Assembly: GCA_030017825.1 (NCBI GenBank)
Contig: JASEGW010000101.1
Location: 1-5,665 of the forward strand
From: a bacterium
Lineage (GTDB): Bacteria; UBA9089; JAHJRX01
Length of the DNA: 5,665 nt
Direction of reading: 5' to 3'
The notes under the pieces were generated by a model. It saw only the letters and a list, made by a program, of their open reading frames with translations, was not told the origin of the DNA and searched no databases. A program made the translations under genes and the position numbers. Shown here in pieces: positions 5,484-5,665 of this stretch. Each line of letters starts with the position of its first letter. Within the stretch, counting starts at the first letter, position 1.

Positions 5484-5665
5484 GGAAATAACAGTGGACT
5501 AATGAAGGCTAAAAAATTTTACAAAACTAAATTCAGACTTTTTAATATACTTTCTATTTTCTGTATTCTGTAGTTTATATTCTGTTCTCTATTTTTTACA
5601 CTCTGATTTCTATATTAGACTTACTGCGAAATAACAGCAATAGATACAAAAAAGCTTATAGATGC
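5484..5665. other. Non-coding AT-rich tract with degenerate TTCTGT repeats
   Basis: No gene is supported here. Bases 5551-5615 are pyrimidine-rich on the plus strand, with three TTCTGT copies (5559-5564, 5566-5571, 5580-5585) and looser variants. The ten-base GAAATAACAG occurs twice, at 5485-5494 and 5628-5637. The only open frame reaching the right edge on the minus strand is 14 codons long (stop at 5621-5623), too short to call as a gene end. Confidence 0.5.

Noticed and set aside
5621..5665. Possible C-terminal end of a minus-strand gene entering from the right edge
   Set aside because: Only 14 open codons before the stop, in low-complexity sequence, with no recognisable protein end.

Overview
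The window is an AT-rich stretch of bacterial chromosome in which all five protein genes lie on the minus strand. From right to left they are an EF-G-2-type translational GTPase, yebC, ruvC, ruvA and ruvB. The order yebC-ruvC-ruvA-ruvB is a widespread chromosomal arrangement. A complete RuvABC set, including the RuvC resolvase, argues against Bacilli and Mollicutes, which usually use RecU. A low-GC clostridium-like or uncultured candidate-phylum bacterium fits, but I cannot place the lineage from this sequence. No transposase, tRNA, rRNA or CRISPR array is visible.

Layout: 5423-5665 is non-coding. It holds a good TTGACA promoter for the GTPase gene and, further out, a degenerate low-complexity tract. 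3362-5422 is the EF-G-like gene. 3131-3361 is a 231-base intergenic gap holding a 122-bp imperfect inverted-repeat element (3217-3338) flanked by 6-bp direct repeats, and a probable yebC promoter between that element and yebC. 221-3130 is the yebC-ruvC-ruvA-ruvB operon, with a 3-base gap (yebC/ruvC), a 4-base TTGA overlap (ruvC/ruvA) and a 64-base gap (ruvA/ruvB). Its first three genes all start with TTG behind good Shine-Dalgarno sequences.

1-220, beyond ruvB, is the most unusual part. On the plus strand it reads as a compact structured RNA of about 110 nt. Two hairpins present GGA in the loop in contexts matching CsrA/RsmE binding sites (ACATGGATGT and CAGGATG), two more GGA motifs lie nearby, and a 12-bp hairpin followed by eight T's resembles an intrinsic terminator. 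I propose it as a candidate CsrA-sequestering small RNA (CsrB/RsmX-like). A Shine-Dalgarno-like AAGGAG on the minus strand at the left edge suggests another minus-strand gene starting just outside the window.

Functionally, RuvA, RuvB and RuvC process Holliday junctions: RuvAB drives branch migration and RuvC cuts. YebC and the EF-G-like protein are both linked to translation. The EF-G-like protein has the non-canonical GTPase motifs of the EF-G-2 group, so it is probably not the main elongation factor.
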